Part shown: piece after piece, positions 1 to 12,074 of the stretch
Layout: each line of letters begins with the position of its first letter
Position numbering within the stretch: the stretch's first letter is position 1
DNA from: Entamoeba histolytica HM-1:IMSS
Taxonomy: Eukaryota > Evosea > Mastigamoebida > Endamoebidae
Direction: 5' to 3'
DNA length: 64,000 bases
Assembly: GCF_000208925.1 (NCBI RefSeq)
Contig: NW_001914875.1
Coordinates: 1-64,000 of the forward strand
The notes under the pieces: model-generated
Told to the model about the DNA's origin: nothing
What the model saw: the letters and a program-made list of their open reading frames with translations, nothing else
The model's database searches: none
Position numbers and translations under genes: made by a program

Positions 1-1780
1 TTACATTAAATAACAACATAATAGAAAAAAATAAACAGGCGGTTTAAATATTAAAATAATTAATATGAGAAAATATTAATATTATAAATAATTTCTTTTT
101 GTTTATTGAAGATGAAATAAATAATTTAATCAAATTTTCATTCTTTAATCTTAATTATTTACCAACATTATCATCATTCATGCAAATTAATAATCCATGA
201 ATGAAAATATAATCATTGTCACTAAATAAATAAAAAATAATTGTTTAATGGAAATTAAACAACTGTAATAATAAATATATTTCAAAAGTAGTGTAAAATT
301 ATTTATTCATTTTTTTTTTAAATTCAATCATAACATTACAAATTTATTTTTATTTAATGATGTTTGAATTTCAAACCAATAAATAAAAACCAACTGTCAT
401 GTTAAATTATCGATAAATTTATTCGTTTATTTTTAAATATTTTCGTATTCATTTTATTTCAAAAATACATTTTTAATGTAAAATTAAATAAAATAATATT
501 AATAGAAAATTATCTTATAATAAAATAATGGTTATGTAACAATCGATAAAATATTTTATTTTTAAAAATTATTTTGTTGTTTTTCATTTAAATAAAATAT
601 AAGGTGATGAATATTTAAAAAAAAACGTAGAATTATAGTTATTTATTTCAAATGAAAATGAAATTTTTTTAATAATAAATAATTATTATGTTTAATTATT
701 ATTTAAACAACTAACAACAATTAATGAATATTAAACAAATTAAATTATTTATCAATTGAAATACAAGTGATTGAAAAGTATATTTTGTAAATTCAAAATG
801 AAGAAGAATGTTTTAAAAGAAAATAATACCGCAAAACCAGAAATTAAAGAAACAAAATGAACGTAATGAGAAAGTGATAAATAAGAGATATTTATTATTG
901 ATACGTATGTGTTACAAGACACAGAAGAATGAAAAGAATATATATATATGAATAAATAGTTGATTATATATAAAAATATAAAAAAGAACTTTAAATAATT
1001 ATATTATTTGAATTTTAATCAAGGCTTTTATAAAATAATATGGAATATTATTTTCCAATATCATAAATTTAGAGATATGTTTGTATCGTGTTGATTAACT
1101 ACTAATGTTATATTCATAAAGAAGTTCATGAAGAAAGGAAGAAAAGAAAAATAGATAAATAATAACAAAAATTGTTGGAATTTGTCAATAAAATAACTAG
1201 AAAATAATCAATTTCCAATATAATTTAATGATTCAAAAAGTTCATCTTATTATGATAATACAGAAAGATAAAATGGAATTGTAAGGATATTGACAAGGAA
1301 AAATATTAACACCAAATAATGAAGAAGAAGTTGAAAAAGAGATGATGCTTATCATAGCATTAACGATGAAAAAGATAAAAAAGAATAAAACATTAAACAA
1401 GAAAAGAATAACCAAATAAATCAAATAAGTGAAATAAAGAAAAGAAATAAAAGAATGAAATATATAGAAGAAATTAATTATTGTGATTTGGAAATTGAAA
1501 GAACTGAAACTAAATAACTTATTCTTCCTAAAAAATCAACTGGAAGAAGAACAAGAAAGAAATAAAAGAAATAAATAGAAAATAAAATTACCAAAAATAT
1601 TTATGTTTGTAAAATAAGATATTGAATTTGTTGATAAAAAGGAACTAAAAATAACGTGTCAGATTTGTTCATCATAAAGAAGAAATAATTGAAGAGATAA
1701 TAAGTATGTGTAATGATAAAACAATCTCAGAAATATGATTCTATTTCTACAATACAATTTGATGAAATAATTTAAAAAAG
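1..1780. other. AT-rich stretch without a supported gene
   Basis: No open frame with convincing protein character was found. Roughly 1230-1750 on the plus strand is purine-rich and reads like strongly decayed coding sequence with many stops; it may be old LINE or gene debris, but I could not assign it. Confidence 0.5.
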
Positions 1781-1945
1781 GTCAATTATTAGATATATCC
1801 ATTGTTGGATTTTCTTCATATTGAGAAGTGTTTATTTCAGTTTCTTCAATATTCTCTATTGGTGTAATAGATTTCATTTCTAACATGCTCGCATTAGATT
1901 GTTCTTCTTCTAATGTGCTACCAGAATATTTGATGATGTAATTTA
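1781..1945 (-). mobile_element. Solo 3' end of a family A LINE
   Basis: Read on the minus strand, this stretch matches the end of the family A LINE fragment at about 54660-54807 almost base for base, including the segments for the acidic C-terminal tail and the terminal sequence GGATATATCTAATAATTGAC. Similarity fades above about 1945, so this is a 5'-truncated remnant. Family A and B are labels used here for the two LINE types in the window; by recall they would correspond to two of the EhLINE families. Confidence 0.75.
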
Positions 1946-2379
1946 AAAACATTAAATAAATTAAATGAATTTTTATTTAAATTTATTTTCAATAATTTAA
2001 TCTAAAATATGATAGTTTATATTTTAAATAAACAATAATTTAAATAGAATGAATAATAAATGAAATATTTAATATATGAAATATGAAAGTTAAATAATAT
2101 TTTATTTATTGAAATATTGATTATTTATCATTATTTTATTTCATTTCATTTTGTTTAAATTACCTTATTCTCATTAATATTCATTTCATCAATTTATTAA
2201 TATTGGCTATTAATTAATTTGAAAATACAACATTGATTCATTCTTTCTTATTCATTTTCTTCTTTTTAATTTGCTCGAATATGACACATCTGAAACACCA
2301 TACCAACATTAATACAATTCATACTTCTACTCTACTAGTTGTTATTTAGTTATATATAGTGTATTTGTAGTAGAAATGT
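1946..2379. other. AT-rich spacer between transposon remnants
   Basis: Very AT-rich with no open frame of note. I see no feature I can support. Confidence 0.5.
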
Positions 2380-2790
2380 ATTAGGGAATGCTGCAAATGA
2401 CGCAGCAAGATATTATGATAGAATATTACATGGTTGTAATATAAGGATCTAATAAAATGTGGGTATTACTAAATGAAATTATACACGAGAATATAGTAGT
2501 AATGAAATGATTCCTTCTCCCATTCATAAAATAAGAAAATGTTTAAAATTAAGGTAGAAAACAAACAAAAGCTTAAAAAAAAGAATTAAGCAGAAGAAGT
2601 TTGAAAAAACCTTAATAGGAAAAATAAAACAAAGAAATACTTTCCTCATTTTGCAAGACAATCCTAAATGATAGGTTCAACACAAAGATTACTCTTTTTT
2701 TTAAACAGCGAAGGAATGGGATTAGTCTCACCTAAGCTAGGAAGAATAGATGAAAATTGATTAACACTTAATTAACTAATTATTTATTTT
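2380..2790 (+). mobile_element. Probable SINE partner of the family B LINE
   Basis: The last ~90 bases (about 2710-2790) closely resemble the 3' end of the family B LINE (compare about 59845-59915), with shared GGGATTAGTCTC, AGGAAGAATAGA and CACTTAATTAA segments. Upstream is unrelated noncoding sequence that is less AT-rich than its surroundings (for example GGGAATGCTGCAAATGACGC near 2385). A noncoding body with a LINE-type 3' tail is the usual build of Entamoeba SINEs. The 5' boundary is a guess and I found no target-site duplication. It could instead be a truncated LINE 3' end next to unrelated sequence. It lies directly upstream of a LINE. Confidence 0.5.
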
Positions 2791-2828
2791 TTTATCTTTT
2801 TCTTTATTTATTTTTCTTTCCTTTTCCA

Positions 2829-4314
2829 ATGCAGGATATAAACAAATTTTATTGCCATTGTTATGGAGTAATGCCTTGATGTCTTATAAAGAAAACCAAA
2901 CAAGACATAGAAATACAAGTTTAATGTCAATAACAACAATAAAAGATATTACGATTACAATAAAAGATATCACAATTATGATAAAAGAAATACCAAGAGA
3001 AAAGGGGTTAAAAACAACAAAGACAAAGAAGAACGAATAAAAAACAGTGTAAATACTGGAATAATAATGAATATACAAACAATAGACATAGATAGTTAAC
3101 AATAAAAGAGATACATGAAAGAATAAAAGGAATAACAAGTAAATAAGAAAAAGGAGAATATTCAGAAATACTCAAAAAATATGAAGGTAAAAGAAAAAGA
3201 TGATATGATATTCTCCAAGAAGTATATGCAATCAAGAAAGAAAAAGAGAATTGAAAAAATGCAAGAAGAGTTTAATGAAAGATGAAAGACTGGGAAGAAG
3301 ACATCCAAGCAATCGAAACAGAAATCAAAAGCAGAAATCCAATCAAAGAATTACAAGAAAGATGTAAAATGGCTAAAATAATAAATGAAACAGAAAAAGA
3401 AAGAAAAACACAAGAAGAAAATAAAGAAGAAACAAAGAATGAAGAGGAAAATTATAAAGAAAAAGAAGAAATTAAAATACTTCAAAAGCAGATTAAAAAA
3501 TTAAAAGAAGAAATTAAAGAATATCAAGCAAAAAGAAAGGAAGAAGAACAAGCCATCTCAGATGAAATGATGGAAAAAGCAAAAGAAAAAGTCAGAAAAG
3601 AATTTGAAAAAGAAATAGAAAATATGAAAAAAGAAATCAAGAAAGTTCAAACGAATTATAATGAAAAGAAGAAAGAAAATGAAAAACTAACAGAAGAAAA
3701 TATAAAATTACAAGGTGAAATAAATGAGATAGAAGGAAAATCATGGAAATGAATAACAAAGAAGAAACCATTCGAAGTCTGAAAACCACTAAATGGAAAT
3801 TACAGAAGGAAAATGATGAACAAAAGGAGAAAACTGAAGAGCTGAAGAAAAAAGGTGAAATACTGGAGAAGAAGAATAGTGTGTTAGAGGAAAAAGCGGA
3901 AACACTAGAGAAGAAAGTTGAGGAGCTGAAAAGTGAAATAAGAGATAAAGAAAAACAAATCTCTGAAATTCAACAAGCAGCAATAATAAGTCATGAGATT
4001 GCAGAAATAACAAGAGAAGAATTAGATAACACACAAAAAGAAAATGAAACACAAAAACAAATAATATCAAAACAACAAGATGATATTGTAAATTTTATCT
4101 CACAGAAGGAATTAGAGAAGAAGAAAACGATGACACTTGTGATAAATACACAACCAATATTGAGGAAAGCATCATCAGGAACAATGGAGATGAACGAAAC
4201 TACTCCTATGAAAAAGACAGTAGTGGAAATCGAAGAGAAAAGCACTGATTGTCAAAAAACAAGAGATGATAATCAGACAAGAAATACAACAAAACAAAGA
4301 AATAGAAATTTAAT
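2829..4314 (+). pseudogene. LINE family B ORF1, broken copy
   Basis: This matches the intact 498-aa ORF1 at 55151-56647: a Lys/Glu-rich, coiled-coil-forming protein that would coat the element's RNA. The ATG lies at 2829. The frame is broken in the first 450 bases and again near 3750, leaving open pieces at 3282-3752 and 3743-4687. A 5-nt deletion near 4240 relative to the other copy removes the normal ORF1 stop, so the open frame 3743-4687 runs ORF1 straight into the start of ORF2. Confidence 0.8.
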
Positions 4315-4318
4315 TGAA

Positions 4319-7300
4319 ATGTTGTATTGTTTCGCAATTAATTGGTTAAATAAGAAATTATATAAGAAATTAAGATGGGAACAAATGGAAAGTATAATAA
4401 AAGTGACAAACATCAATGTCAATAATGAAAATGAATATATTAAATATATTAAAATGTCACATAAAATAAAAGAAAATACTAAACAGTACATTAAATTGAA
4501 AGTAAATGATATAATAGAAGGAAGAGTAGAGTGTAATTTAATAATAAAAAACATCATATTAAAGAATAACTCTACAGAAATTGATGAAGAATACATTAAC
4601 ATTCTCATCAATAAAATAAAAGAAATGAAAGTAGAAAAATGTACAACATTAATTACTATTTTCAAAGAAAAGAAGCTGACGAATTAATAAAGGAAATTAA
4701 TAATAGATGGGTATGGTCAGGAAGCAGAATACATGATCTGCAAGATGATATGAATATTTCAATGACTATGCACCTCTATCTCCAAAATAAAATAATAAGA
4801 GATAAATTTGATGAAATAAAAGAAATACTAAAGAAAATAAATAGACTAGAAGATTTGGTCAAGGGAAGGAAATGGTACAGAATCAAGTGCATCATGAAAT
4901 TAAAAGAATATGATGAAGAAGGAATAAAAGTCAAAGCACTAGAAAGAATAAAATACCTAAAATATATGATGACAATGATAAAAGAAAGAATTAAATTTAA
5001 TAAAAATGAAATAATCAGAATCAATACAAATAAAATCATGTTTAATTCTAACAAGAAAATTAGAATAAGGAAGAAACAAAAAATGAAATATACCCAAATA
5101 ACGATATTACTTTAGAATATTGGAAATGTTATATGAAACACAGGTGAGATTAAATAAAGAAAATTGGAAAATAAAACAAATCACCTCGTGGAATGAAAGA
5201 TATAGAAACTATGATAGTGTCATAATAACAATAAATGAATTAAATATAAGTATAATGAAAATAAGTAACTGGAAAACACAATGAATAGACACTATATATG
5301 GGTATTATTGGAAAAGGATGTCATCATCAAGAGAAGCCATTCTCAGTATCTTCAATGAATGGTTGAACTTCCCTGAAAACATCTCATTAGATATGGTAAG
5401 TGGAAGAACTTTATTAATCCACAAAGTGATATGAATGATGTCACTAATTATCGTCCTATCAGTTGTACAAATGTAATTATGAAAGTATTTACCTCCATAT
5501 TAAAAGAAAAGATTCACAGAAGACTTAACATGAATTGTGAATCATTTAAAATCAGTAAAAATCAACTGGGATGTAAACTACAGTCTTTAGCTGCTAAAGA
5601 AGGAATAATTAATAGTTATATGATGAAGCAGCAGAAAGAAGAGAAATACCCAAAATATGTGAAGTCATATTATGACATTAAGAAAACATATGACACAGTA
5701 AACCACGAATGGGTAATTGAATCATTAAAGTATTTTAATTATGAGTGTGTCATCATTGACATTATTGAAAGTATGATGACTAGATTGAAGATATTCATCG
5801 GTTATAAATTTAATGAATATCTAGGCAATATTAAATTAAATAGATGAATTTTACAAGGTGATTCATTATCCCCTCTACTCTTCATCATACAGATGAATGT
5901 AATTTCTCAAATCATCGAAGAGAAATTCCCAAAAGCAAATCATACATTATATATGGATGATTTGAGAATAATGACGGAAAATAGTGAAGAAATGTGAATA
6001 ATTAACAATGAAATTAATGAAATAATAAGTTACATATTGAAATGAATGAGAAAAAGTCAGGAATGGTATTAAAAAACATTAAAGAAATACCAAATGGAAT
6101 GCAAAACATCCCCGTAATTGAAGGTGAGGACTTGTATAAATACTTAGGAATATGGCAGTCCGATGAAATTGATGACACCTTCAATTGTAAAACCATCAAA
6201 GAAAAATGATGATGAAGATGGAAGAAATAAACAGTGATGAGAGTAGTAATAGAAGATATAATACTAGAATAAACACAGAAGTAATCCCTATCTTCAGATA
6301 TTCAGCATCAGTTGTAAATTTGAAAGTAACTTAGATAAAATGGATTTGGAGATAAGAAAATATTTAAGAAATGGAAAATACAATGATTCAACTCCAAAGA
6401 TCGACTGTATGTCCTTATAGAAGAAATAGGTGAAGGATTAATAAATATAAGGGACGAATATGTTATTGAATTAATTAGAACAGTGATGTACTACTGTACC
6501 AGAGAAAATGAAATAGGAAATAACATATTAGATAGATGGTACAGTAAGAAATGAATGTGGAATAGAATTAAAAAACATTAAGTCATAAAATCCCAGAAAC
6601 AAAAATAGAAGAAATAATAAATGAAGGGATTGAAAAGAAAAAAGAAAAAGAAGTAGTAGTAGAAATAAAGAAATTATTGACAAATACATCAAAAAATGGA
6701 AATGTCATCAAATTAGTGACACTTCAGAAGATGGTTTGAGTCAAAATGAGTAGATAAAACTACTACAGTGAAAGCATGGAAGTTAATCAATATTAAAAAT
6801 GCATTTCTTCAATTAACTAAAATGCAAGATGGAGCAATATTTTGTGGGTATAGGAAAGCAAAAATAATGAAAAATGAATGAATAAAATATTACACACTTT
6901 GTAAAGACAAGATAGCAACAGTAGAGCACATTCTACTATCTTGTATTGGTCATAAAAAATCACAAATAGAAAAACATGACCATATAGGCATAATAATCAT
7001 ATTGATTAATAAGAAAATATACAGGAAATAATCAATATAAACATCCTATATGAAACAATGTTCAAATATAAAGACATCACTATGATATTGAACAAACAAA
7101 TCATGCCTAAAAGTGAATGACAATATCACAAAATACAAGACATATATTTATTAGATAAAAAGAACAAAACTTGTCTATTATTTGATATGACTATTGTGGC
7201 TGATCACAATATTAATTGAGAATATTGGAAGAAAATAAATATGTATAAGGAATTAAAGAATATTCTAAAGAAAATAGAAAAGTTAAAATATGTCAAAATA

Positions 7301-7554
7301 ATTCCAGTAGTAATCTCAATTAATGGAATAATAAATAAAGAAAGTATCAGAATAATTAAAGAATTAAAGAATTAACATTGACATCGAAAAAGAAATTAAA
7401 AAACATTGTAATAAAAAACATGATAGAAGTCATGGAATACTGCTTCTATCACAACCAAACATACTCAGTAGAAATGCTACAAGATGAAGATGAAAAGATG
7501 GGATTGGTCTTAAATAGATAAGAAACAATAGAAGTTATTTCTATTAACACTTAA
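4319..7554 (+). pseudogene. LINE family B ORF2 (reverse transcriptase/endonuclease), broken copy
   Basis: This is the degenerate polyprotein frame of the LINE. The RT signatures can be read in pieces: YRPIS (about 5449), the aspartate motif near 5670-5700, QGDSLSPLLF (about 5855-5885) and YMDDL (about 5950). The C-terminal endonuclease region (about 6700-7450) has a Cys/His cluster and a late VADHN segment. Many in-frame stops, mainly TGA, and at least two frameshifts prevent expression. Several lesions are identical to those in the copy at 56656-59902, including a TGA replacing the Gly codon just before the ILQGD motif at 5845-5847. Confidence 0.85.
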
Positions 7555-7573
7555 TTAATTGACTTTTATTTTT

Positions 7574-8157
7574 AAATTATGAAATAAAATAGGTTTTATT
7601 TTCACTTTATCAAAAAAATTTATATTAACCAATTAATTCATTATATCATATCAATTTATTTTAAATGTAATATAAAACCATTTTAAATAATGAAGAAAAA
7701 AAACAATTATTAAAGAACTATAAAAACACAATATAAGAATAACTTCAAGAATTAAAATAAAATTACTTTCTCAAAACAAGATAAATGAAAAATAAAACCT
7801 GGGTTTTATTAAGTCGTTATTTTTTATCTTGGGTGATTTTCTTTTTAATAATATTTTTTTTTTTGAAATGGGTTATTATTCATTCTGTAACACTTTTGAT
7901 ACAAAATGGGTTATAATTAAAATAATTCTTCAATAAAAATTAACTAGTCAAAGAGAGGAAAAATAAATGTCAAATATTAATTTATTTCTATTTGAGAATA
8001 TGAATGAATTACTAACAAAAAATTTTAGTCATTTTGAAAATATTAAACTACTTTTTCGAAAAACCAAAAAAATTTATTATTTTGTTTTAAATAACACTAA
8101 TAATTTTTGTTAATACTAAAAATTTATAAAAAAAACTTGAAAATAAAAAAGTAAAAA
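7574..8157. other. AT-rich spacer downstream of LINE
   Basis: Intergenic sequence of extreme AT content with homopolymer runs. No coding or RNA signal was seen. The last part presumably holds the promoter of the gene at 8158. Confidence 0.5.
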
Positions 8158-8817
8158 ATGATTGGAAGAACAAAAACTCGACCTTCTCTTCAAAACTCAA
8201 AGAGAGACCCACATTCATTGAAAAGCATAAGAGAAAAGACACATCAAAAAAACAGTAAGTGTGAGGCTATTGGATTACAAACTTTTTTTTATGATGAAGA
8301 TAATGAACGATTAAGACAAAAGAAATTGGAGTATCTATTTAGTCAGTTAATTCGTTATGTACCACAATTTAATAAAGAGGCACAAATTGCATTAGAACAT
8401 ATGTTACAGTGTGTACTTTATGCTATGAAATATGAACCTACATTAAGAATAGGTTTTGAACCATATCAATATGACTCTGTAATTAACACAACCGTAATAA
8501 CAGAAATGCAAAAAATTATTCAGTCACAAGAAGAAATAATTAATAAATTAACTGAATTAACTGAACGCTTTAATAAATCAAGATTGACTCGGTTTAGTGT
8601 TAGTGCACCAAATTGTGATCTTTCTGCTATTGGAAATGAGTCTCTTGTTGATACACAAATTAAAATCCCTGATATACTTGATTATTGCTCACAATATATG
8701 ATGACAACAAATCATGTTCTTGATTATGTTGCTAATGCAAATGCTCAATTAGATAGAACAATAATTACTTCAGGTGATTTTACTGTGTATGAAGATCTTT
8801 TAAATGCGGTTAATTAA
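8158..8817 (+). CDS. Hypothetical protein, 219 aa
   Basis: I do not recognise this family. The 219-aa frame has ordinary codon use for this genome, starts at the first ATG after a very AT-rich leader and ends with a double stop TAA TAA. Residues 1-40 are basic and low in complexity (many Arg, Lys, Ser), and the rest looks helical: FFYDEDNERLRQKKLEYLF near residue 43, then a helix-rich segment with a heptad-like stretch around residues 120-140 (ITEMQKIIQSQEEIINKLTE). No signal peptide or membrane segment is present. The VPS9-domain gene starts only 69 nt downstream on the same strand, and no splice signal joins the two. Its role is unknown; a soluble adaptor or regulatory protein is only a guess. 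Confidence 0.75.
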   Translation: MIGRTKTRPSLQNSKRDPHSLKSIREKTHQKNSKCEAIGLQTFFYDEDNERLRQKKLEYLFSQLIRYVPQFNKEAQIALEHMLQCVLYAMKYEPTLRIGFEPYQYDSVINTTVITEMQKIIQSQEEIINKLTELTERFNKSRLTRFSVSAPNCDLSAIGNESLVDTQIKIPDILDYCSQYMMTTNHVLDYVANANAQLDRTIITSGDFTVYEDLLNAVN

Positions 8818-8886
8818 TAAATTACTATAATTAAATTAGAGTTTTGTTATTTCAAAATTTTCCAAAGATATAACTTTCAAATTATA

Positions 8887-10526
8887 ATGAAAAAGTCTAT
8901 TACTTATAAACCTTCTTGTTTACCACATAAATCTTCTAACTCAATAATTATTGATACTCATAAGATGATTAAAGCAATAAATTCAAATGACCCTCAATTT
9001 ATTGTATTAAAAGAAGCAGCCATTAAATATAATTGTGTGTTATTATTACCACCTGCTTCATTAGTAAAAGACTTAGTCATAACACCAAACTTATTAGCTA
9101 GCCATTTAATTCTTCTTGACACATCTCATAAGTTTATTACATTATCATATGTTCCTGGTACAGTTCAAGATTCTATTATTCGCATTTACCCACCAATTCC
9201 ATATTCAACATTTTACCCAAGACTTTTAGAAGAGGCAGAACAAATAATAAGAAATACTACTTCTAATAACTGTGTTTTAATAGAGTCTGTTGATTCATTA
9301 TATTGTGGAGAACACCATTTAACAATGTTACATATAAGTGATGTAATAGTATACCAAGGATGTGAATGGAAATGGAAACAATGTTCAATATATGATAATA
9401 ATGAATATCAAATAGAATTATTTTTCCAACAAAAAATTGAATTATTAAATAAAGAAATTACATCAATGAATATGGATATTAGACAACAAACAAGAAATAT
9501 TTTAAATGAAGAAATTGTCATTTTCAAAATTATTAATTTAGATAATTCATTACTAAAACAAATTGAAGCATTTGTATTAAAATTTCCTCTTATAGTTAAA
9601 GGAATTTCACTTGAAGAACGTGAAAAGATTATTAGTCAATATTGTAATGAATTTTGTGATAAAATAAGAAAAGATCAAATGTATTGTGTCATGAATAATA
9701 TTAGGTTAAAGAGTGTTTTAAAAAGAATGATAATTACTCGGTTATATCCATATTTATGGCAACCTTCTATTTCAGTATTAGAAGGAACAATAATAAATTC
9801 TACCATGATGGATTTAAGTATAAAAGAAATTATGAAACTTCATAATTTTGTAAGTTTAAAACAACTTGGACTAAGGTTTGTTATTATTGTTTAAAAAAAA
9901 TAAAGTATTTTATTACGTTAACACTCACTCTTTAAAGCAATAAAAATATTCCTTCATTTTCTGAAATAATTGAATACATTAAAGAAGTAGATGGCTTAAG
10001 ATGTCCAAATGATAAATTACAATATTTAAATGGAATAATATTAATGGTTGAACAAATATGTAAATTTCTTTATACTCCGAATGACGTAGATACTCTTTTA
10101 AAATTTATTATTATTAAATCTCAAATGCCACACTTTGCATCAACTTTACGTTATATAGAAGTATATAGTGACAAAGAAAATAAGAAGTCTATATTAAATA
10201 CTTATAATAAAGTTTTAGAATTTTGTTCTAGTCTTTGTCAAAATTCTTTGCTTATTGATGAGCAAACATATGACGAAGAGATTCAACGAGTGTCAAGTGT
10301 AAAAGAAATTAAAATAGATTGTGGTCCACTTGCATTAACTGATGTTCAAATTCTAGGATTACTTGACCTTACAACTACTGAACAACCTATTCAACTCGAT
10401 GCTGTTCTTAAAAAAAATCCAGAAGATATTAGACAAGAAGATATCCCAATTCTTATTCATTTATTAAAACAATTTAATGAAGAAAATATTGAACTGAAGA
10501 AGCTGATTGCTGCTAATGAACAATAA
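8887..10526 (+). CDS. VPS9-domain protein, putative Rab5-type GEF
   Basis: Two exons, 8887-9875 and 9938-10526, joined by a 62-nt intron (GTTTGT...AAAG), give a protein of 525 aa. The splice keeps the frame: the codon AG|C bridges it. The C-terminal third contains a VPS9-like core, with YTPNDVDTLLKFIIIKSQ followed by MPHFASTLRYIEVY, which resembles the D...P.L.Y.I..A.P..L.S.L.YI pattern of this domain. VPS9 domains catalyse GDP/GTP exchange on Rab5/Rab21-type GTPases on early endosomes, which fits the highly endocytic life of Entamoeba. The N-terminal 330 residues show no domain I recognise; they contain helical stretches (residues ~180-260). No membrane segments are evident. The VPS9 call rests on pattern recognition and could be checked by a profile search. 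Confidence 0.72.
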
Positions 10527-10689
10527 AATAAATATAACATTATATTTTACTATTGTCTTTTGATTTTATAATTAATACTTTCCATTTTTTTAATTGTGTC
10601 TTGATTTGAAATATGTATTTAATTATTTCCATCCATTTTCTTGAAAAATAGAATTGAGAAGAATAAAAATTACTATAGCTATTGATTTT

Positions 10690-11250
10690 TCTGTTTCATT
10701 TTGTTTATTTCAAATTATTTCATTCACCATTTCTATTGACTGTATTGCTCATAAAATAATTCTATATTTCTTTAATACTTCATTAAGTCTTTTATGTTCT
10801 TATTCTTAATATCTTTTATCATTATTTTATATTGTTTAATAATATTTTATTCTTTCATCTTTCTTATTGTTTCTTTATTGATTATTCTATTTATTGTTAT
10901 TACCATTGAGTTACTTACATTTTATTCCATTATTTTCTCTTAGTGAATTTTATCTATTTCTACTTATTAATAAATGTCAGAATTATCTTTTTATCTTATA
11001 TTCATATTTGTTTTATCTTCTATTTAAAGGGCTAGTTTTTTTATGAAATATTTATTTTTATTGATTATTTCATATTTCAATACTTTAATTATTTCTTTAT
11101 TTTCTATTCTTCTTTTGTTTTTATCATTTTCAATTTTATTTGAAAAATAGTTTTATTTTACTCTATTTTTTATTCTCCATTTATTCATTATATTTTTAAT
11201 TTTAGTTGTTCTCAATACATATTCATTTATTAATTCATGTTTCTCAATTT
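10690..11250 (-). mobile_element. Highly decayed LINE ORF2 remnant
   Basis: On the minus strand a broken frame contains MVITINRIINKETIRKMKE and then KNKNIKDLMKY, which align with the endonuclease C-terminus of family B (VVISINGLMNKESNKLIKEL ... IKNMMDVMEYC) and of family A (VILSINGLIHKESVRRLKS). Stops are frequent, so this is an old remnant. The limits are approximate and I could not decide which family it belongs to. Confidence 0.55.
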
Positions 11251-12074
11251 GTATTTTCTTATTTATATTATAATTTATTAATATATATTCATTTGTTGTT
11301 ATTTTAATATTACAAATATTACATCATTTATTTTATCATTTGACGTACTTATTAGTTTGTTAATTCATATGAATATATTATTTTTTTGAATTAATTTCAT
11401 TGTTTGTACTTATTTCTTTTTATATTAATATTCTTCATTATTTTGTTTATTATTTCTTATCATTTCATTTTCATTGTATTTTATTATTTCACCATAAATT
11501 CTTTGTTTTTTATAATAATATTATGATTAAAATTTTCTTCTTGAATTATGCTCTTTGTGATTATACTAATTACTTTATTTTTTATCATAGCTAGGTATTT
11601 TTGAGAATGTCTTTTGGTATTTATTTCATTGTTGTTGTCTATTGTCACATATTTATTGTAATTTTTTAAAAATATACTTGATATTAAAAGAATTACTAAT
11701 AAAATACAAATTAATAAATAAATAAAGATATAATAGTGCTTTTATATTTTAGCATTATTTCTGTTTATAATATTATTCATTTCAGCATGTTATCACATTT
11801 TCATTAGTTTTTATGTGAAGTTTTGTTTTGAATAAAGTTGATTTTTTATTCATTTAAATTCACGTGAATCTTATTTACAATATGTTTGTGTTTGATAATT
11901 TATTTATAGACAAGAATATTACATAGTCATAATATAAAAACATTAATCTTATTAATTATATAATCAAAATGCATACTGTTGTTGTAGTATATCAATTTTA
12001 TTTATTATTTTTTATTCAATTTGCTCTACTGAAAATATAAATATGTTTGAATCATTTATTCTTATAACTTTATC
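11251..12074. other. AT-rich decayed sequence
   Basis: Pyrimidine-rich on the plus strand and probably further minus-strand transposon debris. The 64-aa plus-strand frame at 11400-11594 is hydrophobic low-complexity antisense and is not credible as a gene. Confidence 0.4.

Larger units (their letters stand above)
2815..7573 (+). mobile_element. Family B non-LTR retrotransposon, copy 1 (defective)
   Basis: This is a nearly full-length LINE of about 4.76 kb that aligns end to end with the copy at 55137-59920. It starts just before the shared TCCTTTTCCAATGCAGG and ends at the shared CACTTAATTAATTGA. ORF1 and ORF2 are both interrupted by stops and frameshifts. ORF2 carries reverse-transcriptase motifs and a C-terminal restriction-like endonuclease region with a CCHC-like cluster, which is typical of the R2/R4-type LINEs known from Entamoeba. 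I could not find a clear target-site duplication. Confidence 0.88.

Noticed and set aside
1242..1424. 60-aa minus-strand hydrophobic frame
   Set aside because: Low-complexity Ile/Phe translation of A-rich DNA; no homology pattern or start context.
7574..8157. Target-site duplication for LINE copy 1
   Set aside because: Only short A/T-rich similarities between the two flanks were found, which are expected by chance here.
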